Source: Thalassiosira profunda (taxonomy: Eukaryota > Bacillariophyta > Thalassiosirophyceae > Thalassiosirales > Thalassiosiraceae). Taken from it: 64,000 nucleotides of DNA. The DNA lies in NCBI GenBank assembly GCA_036939355.1, contig JALLAP010000010.1, positions 19,242-83,241 of the forward strand, given 5' to 3'. Under the pieces are notes generated by a model that was not told the origin of the DNA, did not search any database, and saw only the letters and a list, made by a program, of their open reading frames with translations. The position numbers were made by a program, and so were the translations under genes. Shown here piece after piece: positions 9,332-19,554 of the stretch (the first letter of the stretch is position 1; each line of letters begins with the position of its first letter).

Positions 9332-11443
9332 TTAAAGCCTGGACACCAACCCACTCTTTCCTAGCCTGCCTTCCGCCCCCACCCCTTGCATCTCCCCGAA
9401 CACATCCAGCCCCAGGAAGTGCCGCAGCTCTCGGACGGTATGTATCCCAAACGCCTGCGGGGCCGACGTCTCGGCCAAGTCCCTTGCCGATCCCACGATC
9501 TTCCTCTTCCCGTCTGCCTGCTCTGCTGGCAGCACGAACTCCTTCTTCATCCACTTCTGCAGCCTCCGCACGACGTACAGCGTCTGCTTCATGTCCCGCT
9601 CCAGATCGAACCCCAGCAGCTCCGCCAGTCCGAGATAGATGCACAATCCGTGCTGGGTGTCGTCCGTGAAGAACCGCGTCGTGGTGTTGGGCCGGATGCG
9701 GATCGTCCCGTCCGGGCTGTTCTTGGACGATTCGTCCACGATGCAGGGCGAGAGGACGGCGTTGAGGCGCGAATTGTGACTGAGGCCGAAGCTCATGAAT
9801 TTGGCCAGGATGGATTCCCGGTGGATCAGTCCGGGGGCATTGCCAATGGGTTGCTCCTCGTCCTCGTCGCCTTCCGCGGTCTCGTCGTTGCCGTACAAGT
9901 TGCGCCACTCCTTCTGCATGGCGGCAGTCGTCAGCCCGCTCCGCTGCCCCAGATCGTGCGGGCTGTTGTGGAGCCAGTTCATGATGCGCCGTCCCACCGG
10001 CTCGCCCCCGTGCAAGGCCGAGATGGGATCGTACCCCCTCGGACTGAGCAGGCGCTCCAGGGCGTCGATGACAAAGTACATTTCTCCCCCGGCGATGGAC
10101 GTGATCAACTGCCCCGCCAGCGGCTTGGCGGCGCCGTCCGCGTAAAATCGGGGGAGGGGCGTGAGTTCCTTTTTAGGGTTCCACGCGATCGTCCCGTCGT
10201 CGGGGGCGCCGGCCGGTTTCATGGAGGCGTCGTCGAACAAGGCCAGGAGGATGCACGGGTGCAATATCTGGTTGGTGGCGTTGAGGGTGCAGGTCAGGAA
10301 TGCCAGCGACGACGAGGGATCGGCGTGGTCCGAGAGGGAGCGGGTCAGCAGCAGGTCCAACGCCGGCGACGCCGGGAGGCTGTTGGTCAGTGGACTTTGC
10401 TTGTTCCCGGTAGCCGACAAGACAGGCGGGGGCATGGACGCGGCGACCGCCCCCGCCGCGCCCCCCTCCCGCGCCTCCTTGAGCTGCGTGTGCGTCTGCG
10501 CGGCAATCATCATGGCGCTTCGGGCGCTGCTCGCCGTTTCGATGGTCCCGTGCCCCCCGCTCTCGTTCTGCAGCGCCACGCTCTCCTCGCCCACGGTGCC
10601 GTCCCCGCCCAACTCCTCGGCGCTGCTCAGCCCCAGGAACTCCAACTTCTTCCCCGTCGCCGCATTTTGCAATACCCGGTCCAGCAGCACCCGCGCCCGA
10701 TGTCTGGTGTGGGCATTGCTCGGGCTCACCGCCACCTGCAGCTGGGGAAACCGGCCGTGCAGGCTCACCTCCCCCGCCTTGAGGCTTTTGCACAAATACG
10801 GAAAGGCCTTCAATCCGAACAGCGCCAAGGGACGTTTCCACCCGACAAACCCCCCGGGCCGCTCCTTGAAGAAGGCAATGCGCGCCATCCAATCGAAGCC
10901 CCCCGCGCCGTACAAGGTGCCAATTAGAATCGGGGGGCGGTGGGCCGTCCCCAGGAGGCCCCTGGAATCGAGGCGGTACAACGCCTTGGCGATGCGGCGG
11001 AGGAGGGAGAGGTGGGCGGAGACGGGACACGCGAGGACGACGACGTCGGCGACGCCGCCGTCGTCGGGGGCGCCGACGCCGCTGATGGCGCGCTCCAGTT
11101 GGGTCAGCTCCCCGGCATTGGACGACGGTCCACCTGCACCGCTCGAATCTTCGTCATTGCCGTACGGGAACACGGCATGGGGCGTCCCCACGTGGGTAAC
11201 ACTGCGGGTGGGCAAAAAGTCCGCGGAGACGACGTCGCTCAGATGCTTTTTCTCGGCGCACCGCCACGTCCGGGGGGCGCCGCGGTCCAGATATTTGGCG
11301 GAGGAGCGCGTGGCGACGCGGAGGGTGTGGCCGTCGTTGGCCGGGTTGGACCGGTCGCCGAGGATGGCGCAGAGGGTGGCCGTGCCGTTGGATCCGCCGA
11401 CGAGGAGGGTGGTCTGCCGGGGCGGAGGCGGGGAGGACGCCAT
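9332..11443 (-). CDS. Opine-dehydrogenase-like oxidoreductase with C-terminal SRL
   Basis: Single exon, 703 residues from ATG 11443. The N-terminus is a Rossmann fold (TTLLVGGSNGTATLCAILG). Blocks GLKAFPYLCKSLKAG, NATNQILHPCILLALF and TTTRFFTDDTQHGLCIYLG correspond to conserved regions of the octopine/tauropine dehydrogenase family, including the His-Pro at the start of the catalytic helical domain. These enzymes reductively condense an amino acid with an alpha-keto acid, using NADH. At 703 residues it is much longer than the roughly 400 typical; Ser/Ala/Pro-rich insertions account for most of the excess. The last three residues are SRL, a canonical peroxisomal signal. The exact substrate cannot be read from sequence. 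Confidence 0.68.
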   Translation of the reverse strand: MASSPPPPRQTTLLVGGSNGTATLCAILGDRSNPANDGHTLRVATRSSAKYLDRGAPRTWRCAEKKHLSDVVSADFLPTRSVTHVGTPHAVFPYGNDEDSSGAGGPSSNAGELTQLERAISGVGAPDDGGVADVVVLACPVSAHLSLLRRIAKALYRLDSRGLLGTAHRPPILIGTLYGAGGFDWMARIAFFKERPGGFVGWKRPLALFGLKAFPYLCKSLKAGEVSLHGRFPQLQVAVSPSNAHTRHRARVLLDRVLQNAATGKKLEFLGLSSAEELGGDGTVGEESVALQNESGGHGTIETASSARSAMMIAAQTHTQLKEAREGGAAGAVAASMPPPVLSATGNKQSPLTNSLPASPALDLLLTRSLSDHADPSSSLAFLTCTLNATNQILHPCILLALFDDASMKPAGAPDDGTIAWNPKKELTPLPRFYADGAAKPLAGQLITSIAGGEMYFVIDALERLLSPRGYDPISALHGGEPVGRRIMNWLHNSPHDLGQRSGLTTAAMQKEWRNLYGNDETAEGDEDEEQPIGNAPGLIHRESILAKFMSFGLSHNSRLNAVLSPCIVDESSKNSPDGTIRIRPNTTTRFFTDDTQHGLCIYLGLAELLGFDLERDMKQTLYVVRRLQKWMKKEFVLPAEQADGKRKIVGSARDLAETSAPQAFGIHTVRELRHFLGLDVFGEMQGVGAEGRLGKSGLVSRL

Positions 11444-11726
11444 GGCTGCGGCGCCGCTGTGGTGCCGCGGCTGTAGCCGGGTGGTGGCGTGGTTGTGGTT
11501 GTGGCAGCGCGTTGGGTTGTCGACGTCGGTTTGAATTTCTAGTGATACCTTAATTGAAAGTAAATGAGGCAACCTAAAATAGTCAGAAATATCATTAAAA
11601 AGTAGTACAGGAAATAACCTTGCTAGCTCGGTGGTCCCGCCACTTTAGTTAGCGCTAACAGGCTCTTGGTTTCAGCAGGTTTCAGGTTTCAGCACGCTCA
11701 TTTTTCCTCCGTGCACCTTCCCCACC

Positions 11727-12590
11727 ATGATCGACGCCCACGGCCAGCTCGTCGTCGCCCGCCCCCCACCGCAGCCGACCACGCTGGCGCAATACCTCGG
11801 ATTCTTCGTCCTCCTACCAGTCGTCGCGCCAGTATTCATTACAGTCAAGTCCCTCACCGACTGGAGCTTCGCCCGGGCGACGCGCAGCCTCTTCTCCCTC
11901 GTCCGCGGGGCCACCGCCCGTCCCGTATCGACCGAGTGGTATTTTCAGGACAAGCAGCTATTGCAGCGACTGTGGAAATTGCCGTCGGCACGGGCATATG
12001 TTGACGAGGATACCGGGGAGCCGCTGCTGGAATACCAAACAAAAGAGGGATATTGTGGCAGCGCCACGCAGCGGTGCATATTGCGCAGCTTCGGGCTGTC
12101 CAATGAAAAGTTACCTCCGCAGAAACCCGAACCGGTGAATGCAGAGCCGTGGTGCGGGCACATTGCGCAGATAGCGAGGGAATGTTCCGACGACAAAGTG
12201 GAGTTGTCTACCAAGATTGTGCGAGGGGATGTGAGCTACGACGAGTTCGTTTCTGCATTGAGGGAGGGGCTGGCCAAGGAGAATGTGCGGATAGCCTGCA
12301 ACTACCTGCGATCGGCCCTCACTGGCGTCGACAGATACTACCCCACCCATCTACTTCTTGGCATGTACGGAGGCCACTTCTCGCCCATTCTGGGGATCGT
12401 CGAAGGAGATGGCTCGGAGAATGCACACGAAGGAAACGAGTACCCGTTCGTGGCAATTTTCGACACCAATGCCAAATACAACGGAACGTATCTCGTTCCA
12501 GCGCGGAGACTGTATGAAGCAGTGAGATCAATCGATGTGATGGCCAACACGCACAGGGCCATTTTACTGGTGGAGAAGAAGAAGCCATGA
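11727..12590 (+). CDS. Phytochelatin synthase-like (peptidase C83) protein, membrane-anchored
   Basis: Single exon, 287 residues, ATG 11727 in a good context (CACCATGA). The papain-like triad of phytochelatin synthases is visible: Cys110 in KEGYCGSATQRC, His217 in YGGHFSPILGIV and Asp246 in IFDTNAKY. Phytochelatin synthase transfers gamma-Glu-Cys units between glutathiones in metal detoxification; shorter homologues only cleave glutathione or its conjugates. A hydrophobic segment (YLGFFVLLPVVAPVFITV, residues 23-40) precedes the domain, so it may be anchored in a membrane. The Cys-rich C-terminal region of plant enzymes is absent. It is divergent from the opine-dehydrogenase gene (283 bases between starts). 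Confidence 0.72.
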   Translation: MIDAHGQLVVARPPPQPTTLAQYLGFFVLLPVVAPVFITVKSLTDWSFARATRSLFSLVRGATARPVSTEWYFQDKQLLQRLWKLPSARAYVDEDTGEPLLEYQTKEGYCGSATQRCILRSFGLSNEKLPPQKPEPVNAEPWCGHIAQIARECSDDKVELSTKIVRGDVSYDEFVSALREGLAKENVRIACNYLRSALTGVDRYYPTHLLLGMYGGHFSPILGIVEGDGSENAHEGNEYPFVAIFDTNAKYNGTYLVPARRLYEAVRSIDVMANTHRAILLVEKKKP

Positions 12591-12661
12591 GCGGTGGTGC
12601 AGTGAGGAATCAATGAATACTTTAGAATGTAGCATAAATGCAATTTTCCACCGCCCTCTCA

Positions 12662-13930
12662 TCAAGCTGTCGGAGACGCTACGCTGTTGAGGTTAACCTC
12701 CGTCATGCTGTCGGAAACCGACATCGCCAGTGAGCGCATCTCGGCTGGCGTTCGGGGCCGGCGGCCGGTACCTATCCGTAGCTGCAATGCAGATTGCTTT
12801 TCCATGCCAGTTTTCGTTGCCACTGCCACTTCTGGGGGATGAGGCATCGCATCGCTGCCGTTGCTCCCGTTTGTCGAAGCTTCGCTGCCTTCTCGTTGCC
12901 ACACTGCAGAGTACAACAGCTCCGTCTCAACTGTCCTCTTGCCAGACGTGTCAACGGTGCTCCGTCGTTTCCCTCTGCCTCGCATCAGTGGACGCTCCAG
13001 CGTGCGTCCCAGGACATTGGTGTCCAACGAGGAATGACCCACATGACCACCCTTGCTGTCGTTGCGCGATGGCGCATCCTCCTCCTTCTCCTTTGGGCGT
13101 TTTGGGGGGGTCAGAACCTCCACGAGTTTGTTCAGTATCGACGCCGATTCCGACGAGCGGTCCTTGCAATTCGAGCGCTCCTTCGATGCGGTAAATCCCG
13201 AGGCCACGGCGGCGGTGGACGAATCCGACGGAATTGCAGACGCCCTCTCAACCTGCTTCGCCGTGCTCTTCGTGCTGTGCGTTGCATCATTTTCCGACTC
13301 TGAGAAGCTGCCCGTTCCCGATTCGAGATCCTCTTCGTCGAAGCCTATCAAATCGATCAGACTGCCCAAGCTGATGGCGGAATTGCTCGATCCTCGACGG
13401 ACGCTGCCGTGCGCCTGGGGCTCCTCGGGGCGTATGCGAGGTACAGAGCGGCGGACCCCATCTAATGCTCCCCTGACGACAGCCGCAGACGCCTTCCTCA
13501 TGGAACGCATCTTTCGCCTGACGGGCTTCCAGCCGTGCTTGCTGACGAACAGCAGCAACCGCAGCGCCGCGAAGGCGACGAGCCATCCCATCAATGAGGA
13601 GAGCATCTCCAGCCCCGACTTTTGGCGGTGCACCTCGACGACAAATTTCGTCCGGTCCTCCGGAGCGTCGGGAGAAGAGCGGCATCCGCTCTTCTGGCAG
13701 TGGTGGCCCGCCTCCCCGCCGTCACGAACGCTATAGTGCACATAATCGTCGTAGCCCACGTCCTCACTATCCCCAGAGTAGGCGACGGTGAGGCCGAGCC
13801 GGCAGGCGAGCACGAGGGCCGGTAGGACGCGGCGTCGGAGAAACTTCGCGTGAGGTCCCTTTGCAAATGCGCCTGTGCTCGCCGGCCGGGGCCGCCGCCG
13901 CGACCGCGGGGGGAGGGCGCGGGGGCCCAT
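12662..13930 (-). CDS. Unrecognised Arg/Ser-rich membrane protein
   Basis: Open frame of 422 residues from ATG 13930; an in-frame ATG at 14044 would add 38 residues. Two hydrophobic segments are visible: VLPALVLACRLGLTVAYSG near the N-terminus (signal anchor or signal peptide) and LMGWLVAFAALRLLLFVS about 80 residues later. The rest is basic, Ser-rich and probably disordered, with many RRxS sites. No domain was recognised. The start is uncertain because the upstream region also serves the divergent neighbour. Confidence 0.55.
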   Translation of the reverse strand: MGPRALPPRSRRRPRPASTGAFAKGPHAKFLRRRVLPALVLACRLGLTVAYSGDSEDVGYDDYVHYSVRDGGEAGHHCQKSGCRSSPDAPEDRTKFVVEVHRQKSGLEMLSSLMGWLVAFAALRLLLFVSKHGWKPVRRKMRSMRKASAAVVRGALDGVRRSVPRIRPEEPQAHGSVRRGSSNSAISLGSLIDLIGFDEEDLESGTGSFSESENDATHSTKSTAKQVERASAIPSDSSTAAVASGFTASKERSNCKDRSSESASILNKLVEVLTPPKRPKEKEEDAPSRNDSKGGHVGHSSLDTNVLGRTLERPLMRGRGKRRSTVDTSGKRTVETELLYSAVWQREGSEASTNGSNGSDAMPHPPEVAVATKTGMEKQSALQLRIGTGRRPRTPAEMRSLAMSVSDSMTEVNLNSVASPTA

Positions 13931-14194
13931 GAGTCTGCCCGTGTGGGTCAAACGGTGATTGCCGCCGCGCTGCCGTACCGAGGAACACGTTGCTGCGATC
14001 GCTTGTGCTTTGTTGCACTGAAATAATAAATGTCGTGGGGACATTCTCAAGTGCCAGTATCTCCGGACTCCAACCCAAAGCAACAGGTCAAAGTCAAAGG
14101 TGCACCTCTTCCCTCTTCCCCGCCGACGACCCAGCCCTCATCGTGCTGCCGCCGGCATACGCGGCTCGTCGGCAACGCTGGGCGGCGGGCGACC

Positions 14195-15629
14195 ATGCCC
14201 TCCGCCCCGCCCCCCTCTCCGCGGTTCGCCCTCTGGTGCACCTTCCTCCTCCTCTCCGTCGTCACGTTGGGCGCGCTGGTCGAGGCGGTGCGTGAACCGA
14301 TATCATATGCAGGTTGGGTGGGAAGAAATGATGTGCCTTCGGTGTGGGTTATTTGCCGCATTAAAAACCGGGGCGCCGGAAGACTCCTTGGCGAAGGGCC
14401 GCATCTCTCCTCGAGATTGCGCGCACATCCCGTAAATGCGTGCGGCTACATTCACAAATGAGATTGGGGCCCGTTGGTTTTGCAATCGGCATGCATCGAT
14501 CTCAAGAGAGGACGCTGCCTCGATATTGCAATCTGCTCTTCTTGGCAGTGCTCCTCTCCCGTCTTTTTATTCATGCATTGATTTGATGCTGAGAGTTCTC
14601 GCAACTGCATCACTTGCGATGCATTCACTGGGATGGACTTTTACGAAGACGGACATCGATTGTCACTGATTGTGCATGCATGCAATTGTACTGCGTACTG
14701 CTGTTTTTGCTTCTAACGCTGCATGCATCGCATCAATGCAGCGTGCACATTCTGAAAGACAATCGCCCGCCGCACAAACGAACCAAAACTACGCCGTCGC
14801 CTGCTGCACCATCCTTGTCCTCCTTTCCCTGATGGTGGTCGTCCTTCACAAAAGGCCGGCGCTCTCCACAGTCATACTCGGCACCAAAATCGAAGGCGTC
14901 ATCGTACTGATTCTGCTCTCGCTGTGGTCCGCATTGGTGGCGGTTGTGAGCGACACCCGGCACGGACTCGCGACCGATTCCACCGGGAGCATTTCCAATG
15001 GCAATTTGTATTACTTCTCGTGGGCCGGACTGGCCACGGGAGTGGCGCTGGCGATCGGCTACGTCCGATCGGTGTGGGGAATCGACGCGTCGGAAGAATT
15101 GCAACATCGAAAGCGATTGAAGCATTGGGCGTGGCTGGCGTTCGTCGGATTGGTCCAGATGGGCAGCAGCGCCAGATTATTCGACAACCACTGCGGTCGG
15201 GCCAGCGAGGGGCTAGGAGAGGCAGAGATGGGAACGATCAAATTTTGCAGGGGGTGCCAACTCGGAATAGCACTGGGGATCGTGAGCGCGGTATTGTCAG
15301 TTGCATTGATCGGGCTCAAGATGGGCATTGCCAGCAGTGGAAAAGTCGCATGGCTATTTACCGCCGAAATGATAACGAGTTGCTTCGTTGCGGTGTGTCA
15401 GGCGATCGGAGTCGCCCTCTTGACGAGCCTGGATGGTCCCGGAGCGTGCATAAACAATTTATTCTACTCATCGTGGGGATCCTTGGTGGTAGCAGTGCTC
15501 TTGGCGGCGAGCTGCGCCGAAGATTGGAGTGCAGCCAGCGTGGAGGTGAAAGCTTCCAATGGAGGGAGATATGGCGGTGTGGATGAAGAGTCGGAACGAT
15601 TGCAATCAAGAAGTGGCGGCTTTTCTTGA
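14195..15629 (+). CDS. Multi-pass membrane protein of unknown function
   Basis: Proposed two exons, 14195..14287 and 14742..15629, phase 0 at both ends, giving 326 residues. Exon 1 encodes a signal-like start (RFALWCTFLLLSVVTLGALV). Exon 2 encodes about seven hydrophobic helices. Two segments resemble each other, NLYYFSWAGLATGVALAIG and NNLFYSSWGSLVVAVLLAA, suggesting an internal duplication. No family recognised. The 454-base intron is long for this region, so exon 1 may belong elsewhere; exon 2 itself is well supported by its uninterrupted membrane-protein pattern. Confidence 0.6.
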
Positions 15630-15726
15630 GCATGCGTTGATTCATAATATCTCGTCTATCATATGCATAATGGGAAACGAATTGCAGCTGTATCGTTTGA
15701 ATGTTTCACATTTTGTGCAACTAACT

Positions 15727-16065
15727 TCAATGGACAACACGAAACCTCTCGAACCGCCGGCTATTGGCAATCGCCTCCTCCGAAAATGTGCACCCCTCTA
15801 TTCGAGAATGGGGCGAGCCGACATTGCAAAGCCAATACCTGAAAGCCTCCGATGCCCACCGCCCGCCGGTCCCTTCCGTCAAACTCGGAGATGATGTTCC
15901 ACCCTCTTCCAACGCGTATTCGTATTCGCCCTCGACCGTCTCCCGCGGCGTGTTGCGGCACCATCCCGCCAGTCCCAACTCCTCGGCCTTCTTTTTTGTG
16001 TATTTCCGGAAGAATACTCCTTGCACTCTCCCAGAGACTTCGAATTTGACGGAGGCGTACTTCAT
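15727..16065 (-). CDS. Acylphosphatase
   Basis: Single exon, 112 residues, ATG 16065. The N-terminal half is a clear acylphosphatase: SGRVQGVFFRKYTKKKAEEL carries the phosphate-binding loop with its catalytic Arg, and GWCRNTPRETVEGE carries the catalytic Asn. These small enzymes hydrolyse carboxyl-phosphate bonds such as that of 1,3-bisphosphoglycerate. The C-terminal part keeps GSPHSRIEGC, equivalent to the usual 'GPPxA/SRV'. It has about 10-15 more residues than typical family members and no targeting signal, so it is probably cytosolic. Confidence 0.9.
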   Translation of the reverse strand: MKYASVKFEVSGRVQGVFFRKYTKKKAEELGLAGWCRNTPRETVEGEYEYALEEGGTSSPSLTEGTGGRWASEAFRYWLCNVGSPHSRIEGCTFSEEAIANSRRFERFRVVH

Positions 16066-16626
16066 GCCACGATGGCTGAAACGGATAAGATGCGACGAAC
16101 GTCCTGTATGGTAGGCGCCTGCGCCACTGCTGAGGCGATACCGAATTTATAATAGTACTCGGCCTCCCTCGTATGCGAATCGCCTGCCCCAGCTGAGGTG
16201 AGCTAGCTCTCTAGGAGCGGGTGGTAGGCGCAGGGAGCAGCCTAGAGGGGGCGTGGGCGGAGGCGGAGGAGGACGCGTGTCGTCAGAGTAAGTACCATAC
16301 GATGTACAATACGAGTAGGACATAAAGAAACTTGATTTCAACGTGAACTTTTCGTGCCAAGGATGGTGCGGCGCGCGGTGAAATCTCTCCTCCTTCTCGA
16401 CGGACGACGGACGCGTGGACAAACGAACCAAGAGCTCCTCTCTTTGTGTCATCCAAGCCTTGATGGGATTTGGGGGCACTGGGAGGAAGCTGTATTGTAT
16501 TTCCTTTGGATGTTGTGATCTTGCATGTTGCTGCGAGATCAACTCTGGTGATAGTAGTTGCTTAGTTGGTGACGCACGAAGGACGCCCGGTGCACGAGCT
16601 AAGCGCACAGGGAGGAGGACGCAACC
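16066..16626. other. Divergent intergenic region
   Basis: 561 bases between the acylphosphatase start and the LRR-gene start. It contains GTACCATACGATGTACAATA near 16301, resembling GTAC/TACAAT tracts upstream of several other genes, and a purine-rich stretch at 16225-16275. No gene is convincing in either strand. Confidence 0.5.
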
Positions 16627-18196
16627 ATGCCGTTCGTGACGAAGAATCCGCGGCACTACTTCCCGGCCCTAGCCGAGGACTCAACCGACGCGTTGCACGT
16701 CGGCCTCTTCCTCTCCGGGAGTTTCACCCAGCAACGGCACGACGACCTGGCGGCATTGGGGGCGGCGATACGTCAATCTCGAAGGCCGATACGCTGCTTG
16801 TGGCTGCGCTTCAAGGGCGCCACCGACAACAGCCTCCTCGATGCCGTCCGCGCTTTCGGAACCGCGCTGGAGGGGGCGACGAACGTGCAGTCGATCGTCT
16901 TCGAGGGACGCGTCGCCACGGCGCACGTGGCGGGCCTCGCCGGCTTCTTCGGGAGCAGCCAGCTGCGGGGCGTGCAGTTCCGACGCACGGACGTGGACGT
17001 CTCCACCTTCACGACTCTGCGGCCGTTCTTCCTGAATGCTGCTAGTCTCAGAGTTCTCGACCTGTCGTCGAACCCCGGGGTGGACGACGCGTGCCTCGGC
17101 GAGACGTTGGATGCGCTTTTGGAGGGCGGGACGAGGCTGGAAACTCTGAATGTCGGGGAGACCAACCTTGACGCCGTCGTGGAGGAGCGGAGCGGGATAA
17201 CGAGCGCGGGTGTGGCGTCGATTGCGAGCTTCGTCTCCAACAGTGAGTTGTCGAGATGTTATCATGTGAATGCACTTTTCTAGTTATGCCGTCGCCTCAC
17301 CCAAAATGCACCCTCGTCTTCGACACTTCTTGCCAGCCTCCACCCTCACCAGCGTCACCCTCCGCCTCCAAAACCTCGACGACGTCGGCCTCGGCGAGCT
17401 CGCCCTCCCTCTCCGACGCAAATCCTGCACCATCCGTCGCCTCGATCTCTCCGGCGCCTTCGGCAACGGCGGCGTCGGGGTCTTCGCCGAAGCCCTCAAG
17501 ACCAACGCCTCGGTGCGCACGATCACGCTGGGGTGCTACAAGAGTTTGACGGACGTGGGCGGCAAGGCGTTGCTGGGTGTGGTGGATCCGTTCTCGCTCG
17601 ATCCTGCTTCGAGCGAATCGAGCAGCCAACCACAAAGCAGTGAAAGCGGCAAGAAGCGAGAGTGGGCGGAAATCCAGCGGAGCAACCACACCCTCCAGAG
17701 CGTCTACCTCCTCGACCGGCCCTCGATGACCGTCACTGCATCCATCGTCGACCGGCTCAGATCCATCTCGACGGTGGACCCGCATCCCACCCTCCAGGCC
17801 AAATGCTGGCGCCACATATCGTCCAACCTGGACGACATATCGCACGTTGGACTGGAGTCGAAGCACATGCCTGAGGCCCTCGCCTTCGTTCGCAAGAACG
17901 GAGGCTTGGATGCGTTGTTTCGGATGGTCCGGAGTTCTCACACCCCAGAATTGTGTGGCAACCCTTCACCGGAGAAGGCCCGGCTGTCGTTCCAGTTGAA
18001 CAAAATGGAGGAGGAGAATCGATCGCTGAAGGAAATGTTGGCACAGGAGCGGGAACGGGGCGAAGACCTCATCGAGGAGAAAAACTACTTGCAGCAGCTG
18101 CTGGCGAGGAAGGAGGACGCGAAGAAGTGCTGTCTGCAGCCGGTAGTTAAGCTTTGGGAGATGTGGCAGCTCCTCGTGGAGGCCCTGGCTTGCTAA
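16627..18196 (+). CDS. Leucine-rich-repeat protein with C-terminal coiled coil
   Basis: Two exons, 16627..17242 and 17337..18196, give 491 residues. The 94-base intron has donor GTGAGT, and the join reads SFVSNTSTLTSVTLRLQNL. LRR-like units include LRVLDLSSNPGVDDACLG, LETLNVGETNLD, LTSVTLRLQNLDDVGLGEL and CTIRRLDLSGAFGNGG, of the ribonuclease-inhibitor type. The C-terminus has a coiled coil (KMEEENRSLKEMLAQERERG). It is likely an intracellular protein-interaction protein; the partner is unknown. Many such proteins exist in diatoms, which is general knowledge and not specific to this gene. Confidence 0.78.
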
Positions 18197-18285
18197 GGTT
18201 ATATATTATATGTTTATGCGGCTCTAGAGTATTTACAGCGATCTGTACAAGAGGGCCTCTTTGAAAGGGTCGCATGCCCTGCGTT

Positions 18286-19554
18286 TTAATCGAGGCACAA
18301 CGTATCCCCAAGGCTGAATTCCGCAAACTCCAAATCCAACCCGCCGTAGTGCACTTGGCGTTCCATGCCGTCCTCGGAGAACACTCGTATCTTTTGTAAT
18401 GAAGGAAACGTTTGCAGTGCTATTGTGCACAGATTCTCTGCTTCCTCGTCATCCAGGGCGTCGTCAAATGCAACGTTCAACGTCTGGAGGGCCGTCAGCC
18501 CCGGCAGCGACCTGATGTCATTTGCATCTTCCAGCACGTAAAACAGCGAAAGGCTCTCCAATTCGTTGAGGGCGTTCAGTTGCTGTATTCTCTCCTCATC
18601 GAAGGTATCTGTGTCATCGCACGAGCCTAGCACATAGTGGAGCGATTTAAGGTGCGTCATCCGCGCTAGGGCCGCGAGGCACTCGTCTCCGGCAGATTCC
18701 TGACAGTGCTTCATGACAAAATGTTGGAGGGAGCCATGGGCTCCAAACGGGCCGAGGCCGACTCCGGCTAGACCATCGAAGCCCTCGAGATGGACCTGCT
18801 TAAGGTTGGTCAGGCTCGCGAGGCCCGTCATTTCCTTCTCGTTCACGTCCTGATCGGGAGAACTGAAGTAGTTACCGTGGCAGAGGTGCAATGTTTCGAC
18901 GGACGTGAGGCGTCCCAGGAACCCGATGCCCTCGCTGAGGTCGAAACCCACCAATCTCAAGTGCTTGATGCGGTACAAACCGGTGAGGAAAGAGAGCCGA
19001 GATCCGTGGACGACGCTGATGAACTCGATATCCAGCGAGGTGAGAGAGTGCATGTGCATGCCGACCTGAGAAAGGATGGCCTCCAGGTCGCCCACCGCCT
19101 CGCGTTCGTCGCTCTGGTCGACGAGCGTGAGAGATGATACGTTCGGTGCACGTGCCAGCAGTTCGACGATCCGTCGATGGCGGCGGCAATCATGGACGAC
19201 GATCTCCTGGACAGAGTCCAGATATCCATTGTCGACAAGATACGCCACCCGCGCCGGGCTCAGCTTGGCCTGGGCGTCGTTCACGACGAGCCGCCGTCGG
19301 TTCTCGAGCCACCGCCGGACGAAGTCCTCGGGAAATTGCAACTCGTTCTCCCCGAAGAAGCCGGCGCGGTCCATCCGCAGCGGGAGGTGACTGGTGAGCC
19401 TGGGGTCCGAGAGGCACATGGATTTGCCGCCAGCGAGGCGGAGCGATTTGAAGTCGTCGACATTGAGATACTGGATGACGTCCAGCACTTGGTCGTTCGC
19501 GAGCGTCGAGAGCGGCGAGCGCCTCGTGGCGGAGCAGTGGTCTACGTCCATCAT
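18286..19554 (-). CDS. F-box-like/LRR protein
   Basis: Single exon, 422 residues, starting at tandem ATGs at 19554. An F-box-like segment lies at the N-terminus (LANDQVLDVIQYLNVDDFKS, then LRLAGGKSMC). Leucine-rich units of about 22-26 residues follow, for example VSSLTLVDQSD, LTSLDIEFISVV, IKHLRLVGFDLS, LKQVHLEGFDGL and LESLSLFYVLED. This fits a substrate-recruiting subunit of an SCF ubiquitin ligase, though the F-box is weak. ATTGCAAT directly abuts the start codon. It converges on the preceding LRR gene with about 90 bases between stops. Confidence 0.7.
   Translation of the reverse strand: MMDVDHCSATRRSPLSTLANDQVLDVIQYLNVDDFKSLRLAGGKSMCLSDPRLTSHLPLRMDRAGFFGENELQFPEDFVRRWLENRRRLVVNDAQAKLSPARVAYLVDNGYLDSVQEIVVHDCRRHRRIVELLARAPNVSSLTLVDQSDEREAVGDLEAILSQVGMHMHSLTSLDIEFISVVHGSRLSFLTGLYRIKHLRLVGFDLSEGIGFLGRLTSVETLHLCHGNYFSSPDQDVNEKEMTGLASLTNLKQVHLEGFDGLAGVGLGPFGAHGSLQHFVMKHCQESAGDECLAALARMTHLKSLHYVLGSCDDTDTFDEERIQQLNALNELESLSLFYVLEDANDIRSLPGLTALQTLNVAFDDALDDEEAENLCTIALQTFPSLQKIRVFSEDGMERQVHYGGLDLEFAEFSLGDTLCLD

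Noticed and set aside
9386..11534. Long plus-strand open frames (513 and 457 codons) over the opine-dehydrogenase-like gene
   Set aside because: They lack domains and lie antisense to a coding sequence with recognisable catalytic blocks; GC-rich codon complement explains them.
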